Shown one piece after another: positions 63,753 through 64,000 of a stretch of 64,000 nt of DNA. The notes under the pieces are model-generated. The model saw only the letters and a program-made list of their open reading frames with translations, searched no databases and had not been told where the DNA came from. The translations under genes were made by a program, and so were the position numbers. The number at the start of each line of letters is the position of its first letter. Position 1 is the first letter of the stretch. Origin of the DNA: Brevibacillus brevis (GTDB taxonomy: Bacteria > Bacillota > Bacilli > Brevibacillales > Brevibacillaceae); assembly GCF_900637055.1 (NCBI RefSeq), contig NZ_LR134338.1, positions 1,372,001 to 1,436,000 of the forward strand, written 5' to 3'.

Positions 63753-64000
63753 CTGTACTCTTGGTTGGAAGTGCGCGTCCGGAGTGAGAGAGCTCGTCCA
63801 TAATCGTTTAACTGGCTTGTTGTTCCAAGGTACTCCATGATATAGCCAAAAATTAACTCGCTTTCCCTGGCACAATCGGTTGCATTTACAATACCCACGC
63901 AGTAAGAGGCGAGTTTCCTAATTACATTCGGTTGTTTCTTTGTTTTCGGATTCGTACTTAACTTTATGGGATTAGGAACGATCGGCAAGCTATTCAAATC

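Noticed and set aside
63719-63997. 92-codon minus-strand frame at the window end
   Set aside because: Overlaps the terminator of the secreted protein gene and resembles no family; the region is left unannotated.
1-64000. tRNA, rRNA and CRISPR arrays
   Set aside because: No cloverleaf, conserved rRNA stretch or regularly spaced repeat was seen.

Overview
The window looks like the chromosome of a Gram-positive spore-forming bacillus, most likely Brevibacillus or a close relative. Evidence: strong GGAGG ribosome sites, frequent TTG/GTG starts, moderate G+C, hairpin-plus-T terminators, YpsA- and YvbH-like proteins, bacillithiol-type PIG-L deacetylases and a WapA-like YD-repeat protein. No rRNA, tRNA or CRISPR array was seen. 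All calls come from reading the sequence and from memory of protein families; no database search was possible.

Region 1 (1-9.5 kb) is a one-strand cluster: an ABC permease, two tandem large PIG-L/NEW3 proteins, an argininosuccinate-lyase-superfamily enzyme, a BadF/GlcNAc-kinase-type kinase and a small BshB-like deacetylase. It reads as uptake and breakdown of an acylated amino-sugar conjugate. Region 2 (9.5-14.7 kb) holds housekeeping and orphan genes: a WG/Sel1 repeat protein, a RidA homologue, a nitroreductase, a DUF1801 protein and a PH-domain protein.

Region 3 (14.9-24.4 kb) is a purine/ureide locus. A divergent PucR regulator faces an ankyrin protein, then AllH, AllF (FdrA) and AllG (together oxamate carbamoyltransferase), an NCS1 permease, carbamate kinase and a guanine-deaminase-type enzyme. 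Oxalurate would be split to oxamate and carbamoyl phosphate, and the kinase would recover ATP. Region 4 (24.5-33 kb) has mixed genes: a secreted YcdB-like protein, YpsA, two orphan small proteins, an MBL hydrolase, a TetR/nitroreductase divergent pair with clear operators, an RmlD-like reductase and an amino-acid racemase.

Region 5 (33.2-41 kb) is a 2-aminoethylphosphonate operon: binding lipoprotein, ATPase, fused permease, PhnX, PhnW, an unexplained saccharopine-dehydrogenase-like enzyme and a DeoR regulator. Region 6 (41-50.7 kb) is a decayed accessory island. It has IS66 and IS110 remnants, several probable one-base deletions in A/T runs, two very GC-rich segments that look actinobacterial, and a short imperfect repeat near both edges.

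Region 7 (50.9-58.6 kb) is a polymorphic toxin locus: a secreted PPC/coiled-coil protein, a giant YD-repeat protein ending in a colicin E9-type HNH DNase, and an Im9-type immunity protein. Region 8 (58.9-62.5 kb) carries two divergent gene pairs, one of which encodes two possible PD-(D/E)xK nucleases; it is a candidate undescribed defence module. The window ends with a small membrane protein and a secreted protein with a Ser/Val-rich segment.
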